Assembly: GCF_001423125.1 (NCBI RefSeq)
Contig: NZ_LMNW01000001.1
Span: 143,944-207,943, forward strand
DNA: 64,000 bases
Direction of reading: 5' to 3'
DNA from: Duganella sp. Leaf126
GTDB lineage: Bacteria > Pseudomonadota > Gammaproteobacteria > Burkholderiales > Burkholderiaceae_D
Shown here: positions 48,421 to 59,715 of the stretch, piece by piece
Position numbering within the stretch: the stretch's first letter is position 1
How the letters are laid out: each line of letters opens with the position of its first letter
Position numbers and translations under genes: made by a program
Notes under the pieces: model-generated
The model's input: the letters and a program-made list of their open reading frames with translations, nothing else
Databases searched by the model: none
Told to the model about the DNA's origin: nothing

Positions 48421-48774
48421 ATGGGCAAACTCAGCACGCATGTACTCGATATCAGCCAGGGCAAGCCTGGCGCCGGGGTCAATGTCGCCCTCTACGCGGT
48501 CAGCGACGAGGGCCGCACCCTGCTGACCACCGACGTCACCAACGCCGACGGCCGCTGCGCCACGCCGCTGCTGGCCGGCGACCAGCTCAAGGCCGGCAAA
48601 TACGAGCTGGTGTTCGCCGCCGGCGACTATTTCGCTGCGCAAGGCGTGCCACTGCCCGAGCCGCGCTTCATCGACCAGGTAACGATTGCCTTCGGCGTGG
48701 CGGACGCCGAGCAGAATTACCACGTGCCGCTGGTGGTCTCGCCGTGGGCTTACTCCACCTACCGCGGCAGCTAG
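48421..48774 (+). CDS. hiuH: 5-hydroxyisourate hydrolase (transthyretin-like)
   Basis: 117 residues from MGKLSTHVLD. It hydrolyses 5-hydroxyisourate, the product of urate oxidation, to OHCU. The active-site set is complete: His7, Arg45, His101 and the C-terminal signature YRGS (114-117). No N-terminal signal, so cytoplasmic. Longer in-frame readings back to 48109 run antisense through puuE and are rejected. It is divergent from the puuE-xdh operon. Its stop codon touches a short inverted-repeat element. Confidence 0.96.
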   Translation: MGKLSTHVLDISQGKPGAGVNVALYAVSDEGRTLLTTDVTNADGRCATPLLAGDQLKAGKYELVFAAGDYFAAQGVPLPEPRFIDQVTIAFGVADAEQNYHVPLVVSPWAYSTYRGS

Positions 48775-48983
48775 GGAACCTCGCATAAACCTACTGCGCG
48801 GCCCGCTATCGCCGCTGCGTTGCTCAGCGTACTTTCGTACGCTTGCGCTACTCCCGACGATAGCGAACCGCTCGCTACGGTTTCTGCGAGGTTCCCGGAT
48901 AGGTTCGTACAAACCTGCTGCGCGGCCCGCTATCGCCGCTACGTTCGCAACCTACTGCGCCGCTGCGGTAAGATGCGCGCACC
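48774..48983. repeat. Short element with 12-bp terminal inverted repeats plus partial repeat
   Basis: GGGAACCTCGCA (48774-48785) and TGCGAGGTTCCC (48885-48896) are perfect inverted repeats bounding about 123 bp, with further pairing just inside (AAACC/GGTTT). Inside, ACTGCGCGGCCCGCTATCGC occurs, and a near-copy follows outside the element at about 48915-48940. The left end shares the last base of the hiuH stop. It could be a MITE- or REP-like element. It fills the whole gap before the methyltransferase gene. Confidence 0.7.
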
Positions 48984-50531
48984 ATGACTGTATCCGATTC
49001 CCTGATTCCTTCCCTGCTGCGGCAGGCCGTGCAACTGCAGCAGCAAGGCCAGCTGCCGCCTGCGCAAGCGCTGTACCGGCAGGTGCTGGCGCTCGATCCG
49101 CGTCAGTTCGATGCCTTGCACCTGCTGGGCGTGATCGCGCGCCAGCAGGGTGACACGGCAGCTGCGATCGACCTGATCTCGCAAGCGGTTGCCATCGATG
49201 GGAGTCAGGCCAGGGCCCACGCCAACCTCGGCGTGGCGCTGATGGACGCGGGCCGCGTGCACGATGCGCTCGAGAGCCACGAACGCGCCATCGCGCTGCA
49301 GGCCGACTACGCCATGGCGTGGAGCAACCGCGGCAATGCGCTGCGCCAGTTGCAGCGGCACGAAGAAGCGTTGCGCAGCTACCAGCGCGCCGTGGCGTTG
49401 CAGCCGAATTATCCGGAAGCGCATTGCAACCGCGCCATCGTGCTGCAGGAGCTGGGCCGGTACGCCGAGGCGCTGGACGCTGCCGAGGCGGCGCTCGACC
49501 TGCGCGAGCGCTACGCCGATGCCTGGTTCGCGCGCGGCAATGCCCTGCATGCGCTGCACCAGCTGCCGGACGCGGTGGGCAGCTTCGGGCGCGCCATTGC
49601 CCTGCAACCGCAATGGGCTGCAGCCCACAGCGCGCTGGGCGCCAGCCTGCAGCGGCTGGGCGACTTCGACGCCGCGCTGGCCGCCTACGACCGGGCACTG
49701 GCGCTGCAGCCGGATCACGCGCTGGCCCATTATCATCGCGGCAACACGCTGCGCGCGCTGGGCCGGCGCGACGATGCCGTGGCTGCCTACCGCGCGGCGC
49801 TGGCCCATGGCGACGATCCGCAGACCATCGCCTTTGCCCTGGCCTCGGTCGGCGCGGGCGACACCCCGGCCACGCTGCCGGGCGACTACGTGCGCACGCT
49901 GTTCGACCAGTACGCCAACCATTTCGACCAGCACCTGACCGAGGTGCTCGGCTACCGCACGCCGGCCGCGCTCGACAGCCTGATCCGCAGCAGCAGCCAT
50001 CCGCAAGGGCCCGACGGCCACACGCTCGACATCGTCGATCTCGGCTGCGGCACGGGCCTGTGCGGTCCCTATCTGCGCGCCTGTGCGCGTCGCCTGGACG
50101 GCGTCGACCTGTCGCAGCAGATGCTCGATAAAGCGGCCGTCCGCGCGTTGTACGACACGCTGTCCTGCGCCGACCTGGTGGACTACCTGTCCAGCCGGTA
50201 CCGCAGCTGGGATCTCGCAGTCGCCGCCGACGTGCTGGTCTACATCGGCGACCTGGCGCCGGTCTTCGCGGCCGTCCACCAGGCCCTGCGCGATGGCGGG
50301 CGCTTCTGCTTCTCGGTGGAAGCCGGCGCAGAAGGGGGACCGGACTACGCGTTGCAAGCGTCGAACCGCTACGCCCACACCCTGCCCTACCTCGACCGCC
50401 TGGCCGGCGCCAGCGGCTTCACCATCCTCGCCACCGACACCATTATTGCCCGCGAAGAAAACGGCACCCCGATCACTGCCCACATCCTGCTGCTCAGCAA
50501 ATCTACATCGGGTCAGTCCCTGACGCCGTAA
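48984..50531 (+). CDS. TPR-repeat protein fused to a SAM-dependent methyltransferase
   Basis: 515 residues. About eight tetratricopeptide repeats (about 10-285; units such as AWSNRGNALRQLQRHEEALRSYQRAVAL) are followed by a class I methyltransferase domain (about 320-500). Motif I is VDLGCGTGLCG (about 351-361), with DGVDLSQQMLDKA as the acidic SAM-ribose strand. No signal peptide, so cytoplasmic. TPRs usually hold a protein partner or substrate. No neighbour points to a target; pilB follows after 291 bp. Confidence 0.86.
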   Translation: MTVSDSLIPSLLRQAVQLQQQGQLPPAQALYRQVLALDPRQFDALHLLGVIARQQGDTAAAIDLISQAVAIDGSQARAHANLGVALMDAGRVHDALESHERAIALQADYAMAWSNRGNALRQLQRHEEALRSYQRAVALQPNYPEAHCNRAIVLQELGRYAEALDAAEAALDLRERYADAWFARGNALHALHQLPDAVGSFGRAIALQPQWAAAHSALGASLQRLGDFDAALAAYDRALALQPDHALAHYHRGNTLRALGRRDDAVAAYRAALAHGDDPQTIAFALASVGAGDTPATLPGDYVRTLFDQYANHFDQHLTEVLGYRTPAALDSLIRSSSHPQGPDGHTLDIVDLGCGTGLCGPYLRACARRLDGVDLSQQMLDKAAVRALYDTLSCADLVDYLSSRYRSWDLAVAADVLVYIGDLAPVFAAVHQALRDGGRFCFSVEAGAEGGPDYALQASNRYAHTLPYLDRLAGASGFTILATDTIIAREENGTPITAHILLLSKSTSGQSLTP

Positions 50532-50577
50532 CTTAGGCAGCCTCCTGGCTGACATGTCGACGCATTTCGCAGAACTT

Positions 50578-50604
50578 GGGTACCCGCCTTCGCGGGTACG
50601 ACGG
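50578..50604. repeat. Diverged copy of the dispersed palindrome
   Basis: GGGTACCCGCCTTCGCGGGTACGACGG, an imperfect member of the family seen at 4028 and 5599. It lies in the 291-bp gap before pilB. The rest of the gap shows a TACAAT -10-like site near 50718 but no convincing -35. Confidence 0.6.
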
Positions 50605-50822
50605 ATTCTGCCCCGACGTTGCAAAGCTGAAATGACAATGTAGAAGGATTGTTACGGGCGATGCCAGCAAACGGGGCTTTGTGTCGTGCGGTGACGGGGT
50701 GCTGTCACGGCAGAGGTACAATCGGCGCAATCATGGGCCCGCGCGCTTTACAAAGGATGTGCCGAAAGGCATGATTCAGCAGGGCAACTGGGTCGCCCTC
50801 CTTCATCCTGTTGGAAGCAGCC

Positions 50823-52547
<1,725 letters not shown>

Positions 52548-52557
52548 GACTGCACCC

Positions 52558-53772
52558 ATGGCAAACCCCGGCAACCAGGTCAAGGAAAACATCTTCGCGT
52601 GGGAAGGCAAGGACAAGACCGGCAAGACCGTGCGCGGCGAGCTGCGCGCCGGCGGCGAGGCCGTGGTCAACGTCACCTTGCGGCGCCAGGGCATCCTGGT
52701 CACGCGGGTGCGCAAGAAAACCTACCGCAGCGGCAAGCGCGTCAAGGAAAAAGACATCAGCCTGTTTACGCGCCAGCTGGCCACCATGATGAAAGCGGGC
52801 GTGCCGCTGCTGCAGGCCTTCGACATCGTGGGCAAGGGCCATGCCAATCCGTCGGTGTCCAAGCTGGTGATGGACCTGCGCGCCGACATCGAGACCGGCA
52901 CCAGCCTGAACCAGGCATTCCGCAAGTTTCCCCTGTATTTCGATGCGCTGTACTGCAACCTGGTGGCGGCCGGCGAACAGGCCGGCATCCTGGAAGACCT
53001 GCTCACGCGGCTGGCCATCTACAAGGAAAAAACGCTGGCCATGAAGGGCAAGATCCGGTCGGCGCTGATGTACCCGATCGCAATCCTGGCCGTGGCCTTC
53101 ATCGTGACGGCCGTGATCATGATCTGGGTGGTGCCCGCTTTCAAGGAAGTATTTACCAGCTTCGGCGCCAACCTGCCCGCCCCCACCCTGTTCGTGATGG
53201 CGCTGTCGGAATTTTTCGTCAACTGGTGGTATGTGATCTTCGGCGGCCTGGGCCTGGGCATCTGGTTGTTTTTCCGTACCTGGAAACGCTCGGTGCCGAT
53301 GCAGAAAGCGATGGACCGGCTGATCCTGCGGGTGCCCGTATTCGGCGAGGTGGTGCGCAAGGCAACCATTGCGCGCTGGACCCGCACCCTGTCCACCATG
53401 TTCGCGGCCGGCGTGCCGCTGGTCGAATCGCTGGACTCGGTGGGCGGCGCGGCCGGCAACGTCGTGTACGCGGACGCCACGCGCCGCATCCAGAACGAAG
53501 TGAGCACCGGCACCAGCCTGACGGCCGCCATGCAGAACGCCGACGTGTTCCCCAACATGGTCACGCAGATGGTGTCGATCGGCGAGGAGTCGGGCGCGCT
53601 CGACGCCATGCTGGGCAAGGTGGCCGACTTTTACGAGGAAGAAGTGGACGAGGCGGTCGCTTCGTTGTCGAGCCTGATGGAGCCGGCAATCATGGTCATC
53701 CTCGGCGTGCTGATCGGCGGGCTGGTGGTCGCCATGTACCTGCCGATCTTCAAACTCGGCTCGGTGGTCTAA
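52558..53772 (+). CDS. pilC: Type IV pilus inner-membrane platform protein
   Basis: 404 residues, GspF/PilC family with two repeated domains (about 68-190 and 270-395): FTRQLATMMKAGVPLLQAFDI and WTRTLSTMFAAGVPLVESLD. Three membrane helices, near 168-195, 215-235 and 370-395. It couples PilB to pilin polymerisation. Between it and pilD lies a minus-strand gene, which interrupts the usual pilB-pilC-pilD run. Confidence 0.96.
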   Translation: MANPGNQVKENIFAWEGKDKTGKTVRGELRAGGEAVVNVTLRRQGILVTRVRKKTYRSGKRVKEKDISLFTRQLATMMKAGVPLLQAFDIVGKGHANPSVSKLVMDLRADIETGTSLNQAFRKFPLYFDALYCNLVAAGEQAGILEDLLTRLAIYKEKTLAMKGKIRSALMYPIAILAVAFIVTAVIMIWVVPAFKEVFTSFGANLPAPTLFVMALSEFFVNWWYVIFGGLGLGIWLFFRTWKRSVPMQKAMDRLILRVPVFGEVVRKATIARWTRTLSTMFAAGVPLVESLDSVGGAAGNVVYADATRRIQNEVSTGTSLTAAMQNADVFPNMVTQMVSIGEESGALDAMLGKVADFYEEEVDEAVASLSSLMEPAIMVILGVLIGGLVVAMYLPIFKLGSVV

Positions 53773-53775
53773 GGC

Positions 53776-54162
53776 TCAGCTGCGCGGCGGGGTTGCCGCA
53801 CCAGCGCCCCTGCCGGCGGGCGTGCGCAAGGCCTGCAGGCGCTGGCGGCCGTCGGCCAGCGCGGCGTCGCCCTGGTCGAGCAGCCGCTCGATGGCGGCGC
53901 GTTCGGCGCAGCCAGACGGCAGGCGCTGGCCCACGCTCTGAAAGCTCAGCAGGATGCCCTGCATGCCTTGCAGCAGCGCATCGTGGATGGCGCAGGCTTC
54001 GCGCTCCTGTTCGGCCAGGTAGGCCAGCTCGGCCTGCCGGGCCAGCAGGGCGCGCCGCGCGCGCATCGCCTTGCACCAGCGCTCGTAGGACAACACGCCC
54101 AGCAGCCATCCGGCCAGCACGGATGCCGTCAGCCACAGCCATGGAGGAAAATAAGTCGGCAT
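53776..54162 (-). CDS. Orphan histidine-kinase dimerisation (HisKA_3-like) membrane protein
   Basis: 128 residues from the ATG preceded by GGTGGGAG. One N-terminal membrane helix (about 6-27: LWLTASVLAGWLLGVL), a charged coiled-coil linker, then EREACAIHDALLQGMQGILLS, which matches the H-box of NarL-type kinases (LHDxLLQ) with the His to be phosphorylated, and FQSVGQRLP. No ATP-binding HATPase_c domain follows; the protein ends in a Pro/Gly/Ala-rich tail. It is either the remnant of a sensor kinase or a free-standing phosphotransfer/dimerisation protein. Convergent with pilC (3 nt apart). Confidence 0.68.
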   Translation of the reverse strand: MPTYFPPWLWLTASVLAGWLLGVLSYERWCKAMRARRALLARQAELAYLAEQEREACAIHDALLQGMQGILLSFQSVGQRLPSGCAERAAIERLLDQGDAALADGRQRLQALRTPAGRGAGAATPPRS

Positions 54163-54329
54163 CGGAGCTCCCACCGTATCAATGCTCTCACCTTGCCATT
54201 AACTTTTGGTGACGCCCATATCTCGTACGAGAGATAATCTGCTACATGACCGGGCAAAACCCACCGACAGGCTGCGCCCGTGCTGTAATATGCGCTGCAC
54301 CCGACCATACCAACAATCCCTTCATTCCT

Positions 54330-55205
54330 ATGCCACCGTCCCTGCTGTTCGCGCCCGCCGGCGAACTTGCCATCAGCCTCATCGCCGCGCTGTTCGGTTT
54401 GTTGATCGGCAGCTTCCTCAACGTCGTGATCCACCGCCTGCCGCAGATGATGCAGCGCGAGTCCGACAATTACTGCGACATGGAAGCCGGCAAGGCGCCG
54501 CGCCATACCAGCCAGTACAGCCTGGTGGCGCCGCGCTCGGCCTGTCCCCACTGCGGGCACCAGATCACGGCGCTGGAAAACATTCCGGTCATTAGCTGGC
54601 TGGCGCTGCGCGGCAAGTGCAGCCAGTGCAAGGCGCCGATCTCGCCACGCTATCCGCTGGTGGAACTGCTGACGGCAGCGCTGTCGGGCCTGGTGGTGTG
54701 GCAGTTCGGCAGCGGCTGGCAGGGGCTGGGCGGCCTGCTGCTGCTGTACCTGCTGGTCGCGCTCACCTTCATCGACTTCGACACCCAGCTGCTGCCCGAC
54801 GACCTCACTTATCCGCTGCTGTGGGCCGGCTTGCTGTTCAATATCGACGCCACGTATGTCTCGCTGCAAAGCGCCGTGATCGGCGCGGCGGCCGGCTACC
54901 TGGTGCTGTGGTCGATCTACTGGCTCTACAAGCTGCTGCGCAAGCGCGAGGGCATGGGCTATGGCGACTTCAAGCTGCTCGCTGCGCTCGGCGCCTGGCT
55001 CGGCTGGACCATGTTGCCGGCCATCGTGCTGATGGCGTCGCTGGTCGGATCGGTGGTCGGCATCGTGCTGATGGTGCTGAACCGGCGCGGACTCGACTAC
55101 CAGATCCCGTTCGGCCCCTACCTGGCCGCCTCGGGCCTGATCTGTTTCCTGTACCGCGCGCCGCTGGCCGATGTGAGCGGCATCCTGTACCCGGTGCTGC
55201 GATGA
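54330..55205 (+). CDS. pilD: Prepilin peptidase / N-methyltransferase
   Basis: 291 residues from [16 protein letters not shown]. Inner-membrane aspartic peptidase that cleaves and methylates prepilins. The N-terminal domain has the zinc cysteines C72/C75 (CPHC) and C97/C100 (CSQC). Catalytic aspartates are D149 ([12 protein letters not shown]) and D213 (GYGDFK). About eight membrane helices. A 28-residue extension (54246) is possible, but the family start fits 54330; no strong ribosome-binding site is seen for either. Its stop overlaps the coaE start (ATGA). Confidence 0.95.
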   Translation: MPPSLLFAPAGELAISLIAALFGLLIGSFLNVVIHRLPQMMQRESDNYCDMEAGKAPRHTSQYSLVAPRSACPHCGHQITALENIPVISWLALRGKCSQCKAPISPRYPLVELLTAALSGLVVWQFGSGWQGLGGLLLLYLLVALTFIDFDTQLLPDDLTYPLLWAGLLFNIDATYVSLQSAVIGAAAGYLVLWSIYWLYKLLRKREGMGYGDFKLLAALGAWLGWTMLPAIVLMASLVGSVVGIVLMVLNRRGLDYQIPFGPYLAASGLICFLYRAPLADVSGILYPVLR

Positions 55206-55807
55206 CGGCGCGCCTGGCCATCGGACTGACGGGCGGCATCGGCAGCGGCAAGAGTACGGTGGCCGACCTGTTTGCCGCGCGCGGCGCCAGCATCGTCGAT
55301 ACCGACGCCATCGCCCACGACCTCACGGCGCCCGGCGGCGGCGCCATGCCCGCCATCGTCGCAGCGTTCGGCCCCGAGTTTGCCGATGCCAACGGCGCAC
55401 TCGACCGCGCCCGCATGCGGACGCTGGCGTTCTCGGACCCGGCCGCGAAAGCCGTGCTGGAAGCGATCCTGCATCCGCGCATCCGCGACGGCGCGCTGGC
55501 TGCCGCCGCAGCAGCCACCGGCGCCTACGTGATCTATGCGGTGCCGCTGCTGGTGGAATCGGGCACCTGGCGCAGCAGGGTCGCGCGCATCGTCGCGGTC
55601 GATTGCAGCGAGGCTGTGCAGATCGCCCGCGTCATGGCGCGCAACAAGCTGTCCGAAGCGCAGGTGCGGGCCATCATGGCGGCCCAGGCCAGCCGCGCCG
55701 AACGGCTGGCGGCGGCCGACGATGTCATCGACAACAACGACGGCATCGACGCGCTGGCGCCGCAAATCGACCGGCTGCACGCCCGCTACCTGCAACTGCG
55801 GACCTGA
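55202..55807 (+). CDS. coaE: Dephospho-CoA kinase
   Basis: 201 residues. Catalyses the last step of coenzyme A synthesis. P-loop [12 protein letters not shown] (8-19), [25 protein letters not shown] and a VPLLVESG segment, all typical of CoaE. Overlaps pilD by 4 nt, and zapD follows after about 107 nt. A conserved neighbour of pilD in many betaproteobacteria. Confidence 0.96.
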   Translation: MTARLAIGLTGGIGSGKSTVADLFAARGASIVDTDAIAHDLTAPGGGAMPAIVAAFGPEFADANGALDRARMRTLAFSDPAAKAVLEAILHPRIRDGALAAAAAATGAYVIYAVPLLVESGTWRSRVARIVAVDCSEAVQIARVMARNKLSEAQVRAIMAAQASRAERLAAADDVIDNNDGIDALAPQIDRLHARYLQLRT

Positions 55808-55914
55808 ATTTCGCCCGCAGCGCGCACGATGCTCCATGAGTATTTGTAATTTTGCTTCGCTTGCTTCAAAATTACGTGCATTGCTTGCAGGTCCACCCAG
55901 AGAGGGCTGTTATT

Positions 55915-56670
55915 TTGATCGTCTACGAATATCCTTTCAACGAACGCATCCGCACTTTGTTGCGTTTGGAGGATCTGTACGAGAAATTCCAGTTCTTTGT
56001 GCATCAGACCGACCCGATGCAGCACCACGTTGCCCTGTCCACCATCTTCGACATGCTCGAAGTGGCCGGCCGCGCCGACCTCAAGTCCGACCTGCTGCAG
56101 GAACTCGAACGCCAGCGCCAGACGCTGCTCGGCTACCGCCTCAATCCCAACGTGCAGTCCGACATGCTCGACGCCATCCTCACCGAAGTCGATGCGGTCA
56201 GCAGCGCGCTGGTGGCGGCGCAAGGCAAGACCGGCCAGAATGTGCGCGACAACGAGTGGCTGATGAGCATCCGCGGCCGCACCATCATTCCCGGCGGCGC
56301 CTGCGACTTCGACATGCCCTCTTATTACGCCTGGCAGCAGCGGCCGGCGGAGCAGCGCTACAGCGACATCGTCACCTGGTTCACCCCGCTGGTGCCGCTG
56401 TTCGACGCGCTGGGCCTGGTGCTGCGCCTGCTGCGCGACTCGGGTGCACCGGTCAAGATGATCGCCGTGGCCGGCAGCTACCAGCAAATGTTGCAGGGCA
56501 AGGTCTACCAGATGCTGCGCCTGACCCTCGACGAAAGCTCGGGCGCCATCCCGGAAATTTCCGCCAACAAGTATATGCTGTGGGTACGCTTTACCACCCA
56601 GGGCGGCGACCTCAAACCCAGGCCGCTGGAAGATCAGGTACCATTCGAGCTTACCCTCTGTAACTTCTGA
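55915..56670 (+). CDS. zapD: Cell-division protein ZapD
   Basis: 251 residues with a TTG start giving [28 protein letters not shown], the classic ZapD N-terminus. AGAGAGG lies about 9 nt upstream of that TTG. An ATG 63 nt further upstream would add residues not seen in the family. ZapD crosslinks FtsZ filaments at the septum. Segments [22 protein letters not shown] and [11 protein letters not shown] are also typical. The gene yacG begins 7 nt after its stop. Confidence 0.95.
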   Translation: MIVYEYPFNERIRTLLRLEDLYEKFQFFVHQTDPMQHHVALSTIFDMLEVAGRADLKSDLLQELERQRQTLLGYRLNPNVQSDMLDAILTEVDAVSSALVAAQGKTGQNVRDNEWLMSIRGRTIIPGGACDFDMPSYYAWQQRPAEQRYSDIVTWFTPLVPLFDALGLVLRLLRDSGAPVKMIAVAGSYQQMLQGKVYQMLRLTLDESSGAIPEISANKYMLWVRFTTQGGDLKPRPLEDQVPFELTLCNF

Positions 56671-56676
56671 TGAAAT

Positions 56677-56853
56677 ATGATGGTCACTGTCGTCGCCTGC
56701 CCTACCTGTTCCACCAAAGTGGAATGGACGCCTGAAAACAAGTTTCGCCCGTTCTGCTCGGAGCGCTGCAAGAAGATCGATCTCGGCGCCTGGGCCGAAG
56801 AAAAATACGTGATCCCCGCCGCGCCGCCCAAGGACCCGCACGAGGAAGAATAA
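56677..56853 (+). CDS. yacG: DNA gyrase inhibitor YacG (zinc protein)
   Basis: 58 residues beginning [17 protein letters not shown]. Four zinc cysteines: C8 and C11 (CPTC), C27 and C31 (CSERC), then [16 protein letters not shown], a standard YacG sequence. YacG binds GyrB and inhibits gyrase. The start is one of two adjacent ATGs (56677 or 56680). It lies in the conserved coaE-zapD-yacG run and ends 23 nt before the convergent nudix gene. Confidence 0.95.
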   Translation: MMVTVVACPTCSTKVEWTPENKFRPFCSERCKKIDLGAWAEEKYVIPAAPPKDPHEEE

Positions 56854-56876
56854 GGGAGCGCCAGCAGGCGCCCGGT

Positions 56877-57287
56877 TCAGCGGTCGAAACGCATCCGGTC
56901 GAGCCATTCGATCAGCGGGATGGTCGCCGGCAGCAACGGCGCCACGTCCACCGCGCCCTGCCAGGCAAAGGCCTGTCCCTCCAGCCCCTGCGGCGCGCCG
57001 CGCCAGTCGCGGCTGATGAAGAAATGCAGCCGCACGTGCGCGTGCGGATACACGTGCTCGACACAGCACCATGGCTCGGCGCTGACGATGGTCAGTCCCA
57101 GCTCCTCGACGAATTCGCGTTGTAGCGCCTGCACGATGGTTTCGCCGGGATCGACCTTCCCGCCCGGGAATTCCCAGTAGCCTTCGTAGGGTTTGCCGGC
57201 CGGGCGCTGGCCCAGCAGCACGTCGCCGTTGGCCTGCATCAGGATGCCGACCGCGACGTCGATCGGGCGCGTGGTCTGCCCGCTCAT
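56877..57287 (-). CDS. mutT: MutT-type nudix hydrolase (8-oxo-dGTP diphosphatase)
   Basis: 136 residues from MSGQTTRPIDVAVGIL. The nudix box GGKVDPGETIVQALQREFVEELGL (about 42-65) matches GX5EX7REUXEEXGU. It removes oxidised guanine nucleotides, as in MutT. The gene overlaps the upstream ATPase gene by 4 nt, and longer in-frame readings up to 58046 run through that gene. Alternative: a broader (d)NTP pyrophosphatase. Confidence 0.93.
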   Translation of the reverse strand: MSGQTTRPIDVAVGILMQANGDVLLGQRPAGKPYEGYWEFPGGKVDPGETIVQALQREFVEELGLTIVSAEPWCCVEHVYPHAHVRLHFFISRDWRGAPQGLEGQAFAWQGAVDVAPLLPATIPLIEWLDRMRFDR

Positions 57288-58159
57288 GGCAGCCGTCCCG
57301 CATAGTCCCTGGCAAACTGCCAGGCCACCCGGCCCGAGCGCGACCCGCGCTGCAAGGCCCAGCGCAGCGCTTCGCCCCGGGCATCGGTCACCTGCTGCGC
57401 CGTGCAGCCAAGCATGGTCAGCCAGTGATTGACGATGTCGAGGTAGTCGTCCTGCCGGAACGGATAAAAGGTCAGCCACAGGCCGAAACGCTCGGACAGC
57501 GAAATTTTTTCCTCGACCGTTTCGCCCGGGTGCAGGTCGCCATCGTTGCCGTGCTGGTAGCCGAGGTTGTCGGACATGCGCTCGGGCAGCAGGTGGCGGC
57601 GGTTCGAGGTCGCGTAGATCAGCACATTGTCGGACTGCGCCGCGATACTGCCGTCGAGCGCCACCTTGAGCGCCTTGTAGCCGCTCTCCCCTTCCTCGAA
57701 CGACAGGTCGTCGCAAAAAATGATGAAACGCTCGGGGCGGCCGGCCACCAGCTCGACAATATCGGGCAGCTCGGCCAGGTCGGCCTTGTCCACCTCGATC
57801 AGACGCAAGCCGTCTTGGGCGAACTGGTTCAGGCACGCCTTGATCAGCGACGACTTGCCCGTGCCGCGCGCGCCGGTCAGCAGCACGTTGTTGGCCGGGC
57901 GACCGGCCACGAACTGGCGCGTGTTCTGCGCGATCTGCTGCTTTTGCGGACCGATGTGCTGCAGGTTGTCGAGCGCGATATCGGACACGTGCGCCACCGC
58001 CTGGAAATAGCTGGCGCTGCCGAAAGCGCCAGGCCGCTTGCGCCACCGGAACGCGTAGCCGTGCGCCCAGTCGGGCGCCGGAGGCGTTGCCGGCAGCACC
58101 GCTTCGAGCCGCGCCAGCACGTTCTCGGCGCGGGCCAGCAATTGTTCTAGAGAAGCCAT
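57284..58159 (-). CDS. DUF815 family AAA ATPase
   Basis: 291 residues. Walker A GARGTGKSS (96-104), Walker B FIIFCDDLSFE (about 144-154) and an arginine-finger region in TSNRRHLLPERMSDN. The DUF815 family is conserved next to mutT and argJ in betaproteobacteria, but its function is not established. Overlaps mutT (4 nt) and abuts argJ, whose stop shares bases with this start. Confidence 0.92.
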   Translation of the reverse strand: MASLEQLLARAENVLARLEAVLPATPPAPDWAHGYAFRWRKRPGAFGSASYFQAVAHVSDIALDNLQHIGPQKQQIAQNTRQFVAGRPANNVLLTGARGTGKSSLIKACLNQFAQDGLRLIEVDKADLAELPDIVELVAGRPERFIIFCDDLSFEEGESGYKALKVALDGSIAAQSDNVLIYATSNRRHLLPERMSDNLGYQHGNDGDLHPGETVEEKISLSERFGLWLTFYPFRQDDYLDIVNHWLTMLGCTAQQVTDARGEALRWALQRGSRSGRVAWQFARDYAGRLP

Positions 58160-59397
58160 CAGGAGCGGTAGTCGGCGTTGATGCTCACGTAATCGTGCGA
58201 CAGGTCGCAGGTGTACACGGTGGCCGCCTGGTCGCCGCGCGCCAGCTTGACGCGCACCAGGATTTCACTCTGCTGCATCACACGTTGGCCGTCGGCTTCC
58301 TGGTAGGCGGGATTGCGGCCGCCGCTCTTGGCGACCAGCACGTCGTCGAGGTACAGGTCGAGCTTGCTGACGTCGAGGTCATCGACGCCGGCATAGCCGA
58401 TCGCCGCCAGGATGCGGCCCAGGTTGGGGTCGGAGGCGAAGAACGCGGTCTTGACCAGCGGCGAATGGCCGATCGAATAGGCGATCTTGCGCGCCTCGGC
58501 CACGCTGGCCGCCTCTTCCACGGTAATCGTGATGAACTTGGTGGCGCCCTCGCCGTCGCGCACGATCGCTTGCGCCAGGAACACCGCCAGTTCGGTGACG
58601 GCAGCGGCCAGTGCGCGGTATTCAGGCGACTCGACCGAGTCGATCGTCAGGCTGCCGGCGCCGGTGGCGATCAGCATGAAGGAATCGTTGGTCGAGGTGT
58701 CGCCGTCGATGGTGATGCAGTTGAAGCTCTGGTCGGCCACCTGCCTGACCAGCACGTCGAGCACCGGCTGCGCCACCTTGGCGTCGAACGCCAGGTAGCC
58801 GAGCATGGTGGCCATATTCGGCTTGATCATGCCGGCGCCCTTGGAGATGCCGCTCAGCGTGACCGTGTGGCCGCCGATGGTGACCGTGCGCGATCCGGCC
58901 TTGGGCTGGGTGTCGGTGGTCATGATGGCTTCGGCCGCGTTGAACCAGTTGTCGGCCTGCAGACCGGCCACCGCTTGCGGCAGGCCGGCGATCACCTTGG
59001 CCGCCGGCAGCGGCTCCAGGATCACGCCGGTGGAAAACGGCAGGATCTGCGACGCATCGCAGCCCAGCTCGGCCGCCAGGGCCGTGCAGGTCTGGTTGGC
59101 CAGCGACAGGCCGAGCTCGCCGGTGCCGGCGTTGGCGTTGCCGGTGTTGACCAGCAGCGCGACGATGGGCTTGCCCGTCTCCTTGGCGGCCGCCAGGTGC
59201 GCCTTGGCAATCTGCACCGGTGCGGCGCAGAAGCGGTTCAGCGTAAACACGCCCGCGACGGTGGCCGTGGGCGCCAGCTTCATCACCAGCACGTCCTTGC
59301 GGTTGGGCTTCTTGATGCCGGCTTGGGCGTAGCCGATCTCGATACCGGCAACGGGTTTCAGGTCGGCGGCGACAGGCAGGGGGGAATTGACGGCCAT
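58159..59397 (-). CDS. argJ: Bifunctional ornithine acetyltransferase / N-acetylglutamate synthase
   Basis: 412 residues from [20 protein letters not shown]. Arginine synthesis: moves acetyl from N-acetylornithine to glutamate and can also make N-acetylglutamate. Self-cleaves before the nucleophile Thr197 in [11 protein letters not shown]; other family segments are [14 protein letters not shown] and [16 protein letters not shown] 56-residue upstream extension has no family similarity. First gene of the argJ-ATPase-mutT operon. Confidence 0.96.
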   Translation of the reverse strand: MAVNSPLPVAADLKPVAGIEIGYAQAGIKKPNRKDVLVMKLAPTATVAGVFTLNRFCAAPVQIAKAHLAAAKETGKPIVALLVNTGNANAGTGELGLSLANQTCTALAAELGCDASQILPFSTGVILEPLPAAKVIAGLPQAVAGLQADNWFNAAEAIMTTDTQPKAGSRTVTIGGHTVTLSGISKGAGMIKPNMATMLGYLAFDAKVAQPVLDVLVRQVADQSFNCITIDGDTSTNDSFMLIATGAGSLTIDSVESPEYRALAAAVTELAVFLAQAIVRDGEGATKFITITVEEAASVAEARKIAYSIGHSPLVKTAFFASDPNLGRILAAIGYAGVDDLDVSKLDLYLDDVLVAKSGGRNPAYQEADGQRVMQQSEILVRVKLARGDQAATVYTCDLSHDYVSINADYRS

Positions 59398-59715
59398 ATT
59401 CAGTGCTCTCGTGGGTGACGGGGAAGCCGTTATTGTAATCGCTGGCCGGGCAATCGGGGTTGGCCTGTCACGCGCGTCGCGATTTGACGTAACTGTTAAA
59501 CATATAGTTTCAACAACATCGAAGTCCTCCCACATCGTATTGATTTCACTAAATTTTTCGCACAAAAACGACGGAACGTGGCAAAAAAATTAATTTTATT
59601 GCGAGTAATTCCATGCCGTAGGGCAATTTTGTTAAAATAAGCCAACGAATGCCCCATCCCCGCATCGCTCAGACACCGCAGTACCAGACAAACCAACAGC
59701 AAGGACAAGCACCTC
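59398..59715. other. Divergent intergenic region, argJ / porin
   Basis: 318 bp without a gene. The AT-rich centre (about 59490-59645) should hold promoters for both directions. A GTTAAAATAAG near 59630 could be the porin -10, but the -35 is weak. No repeat or RNA structure was recognised. Confidence 0.45.
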
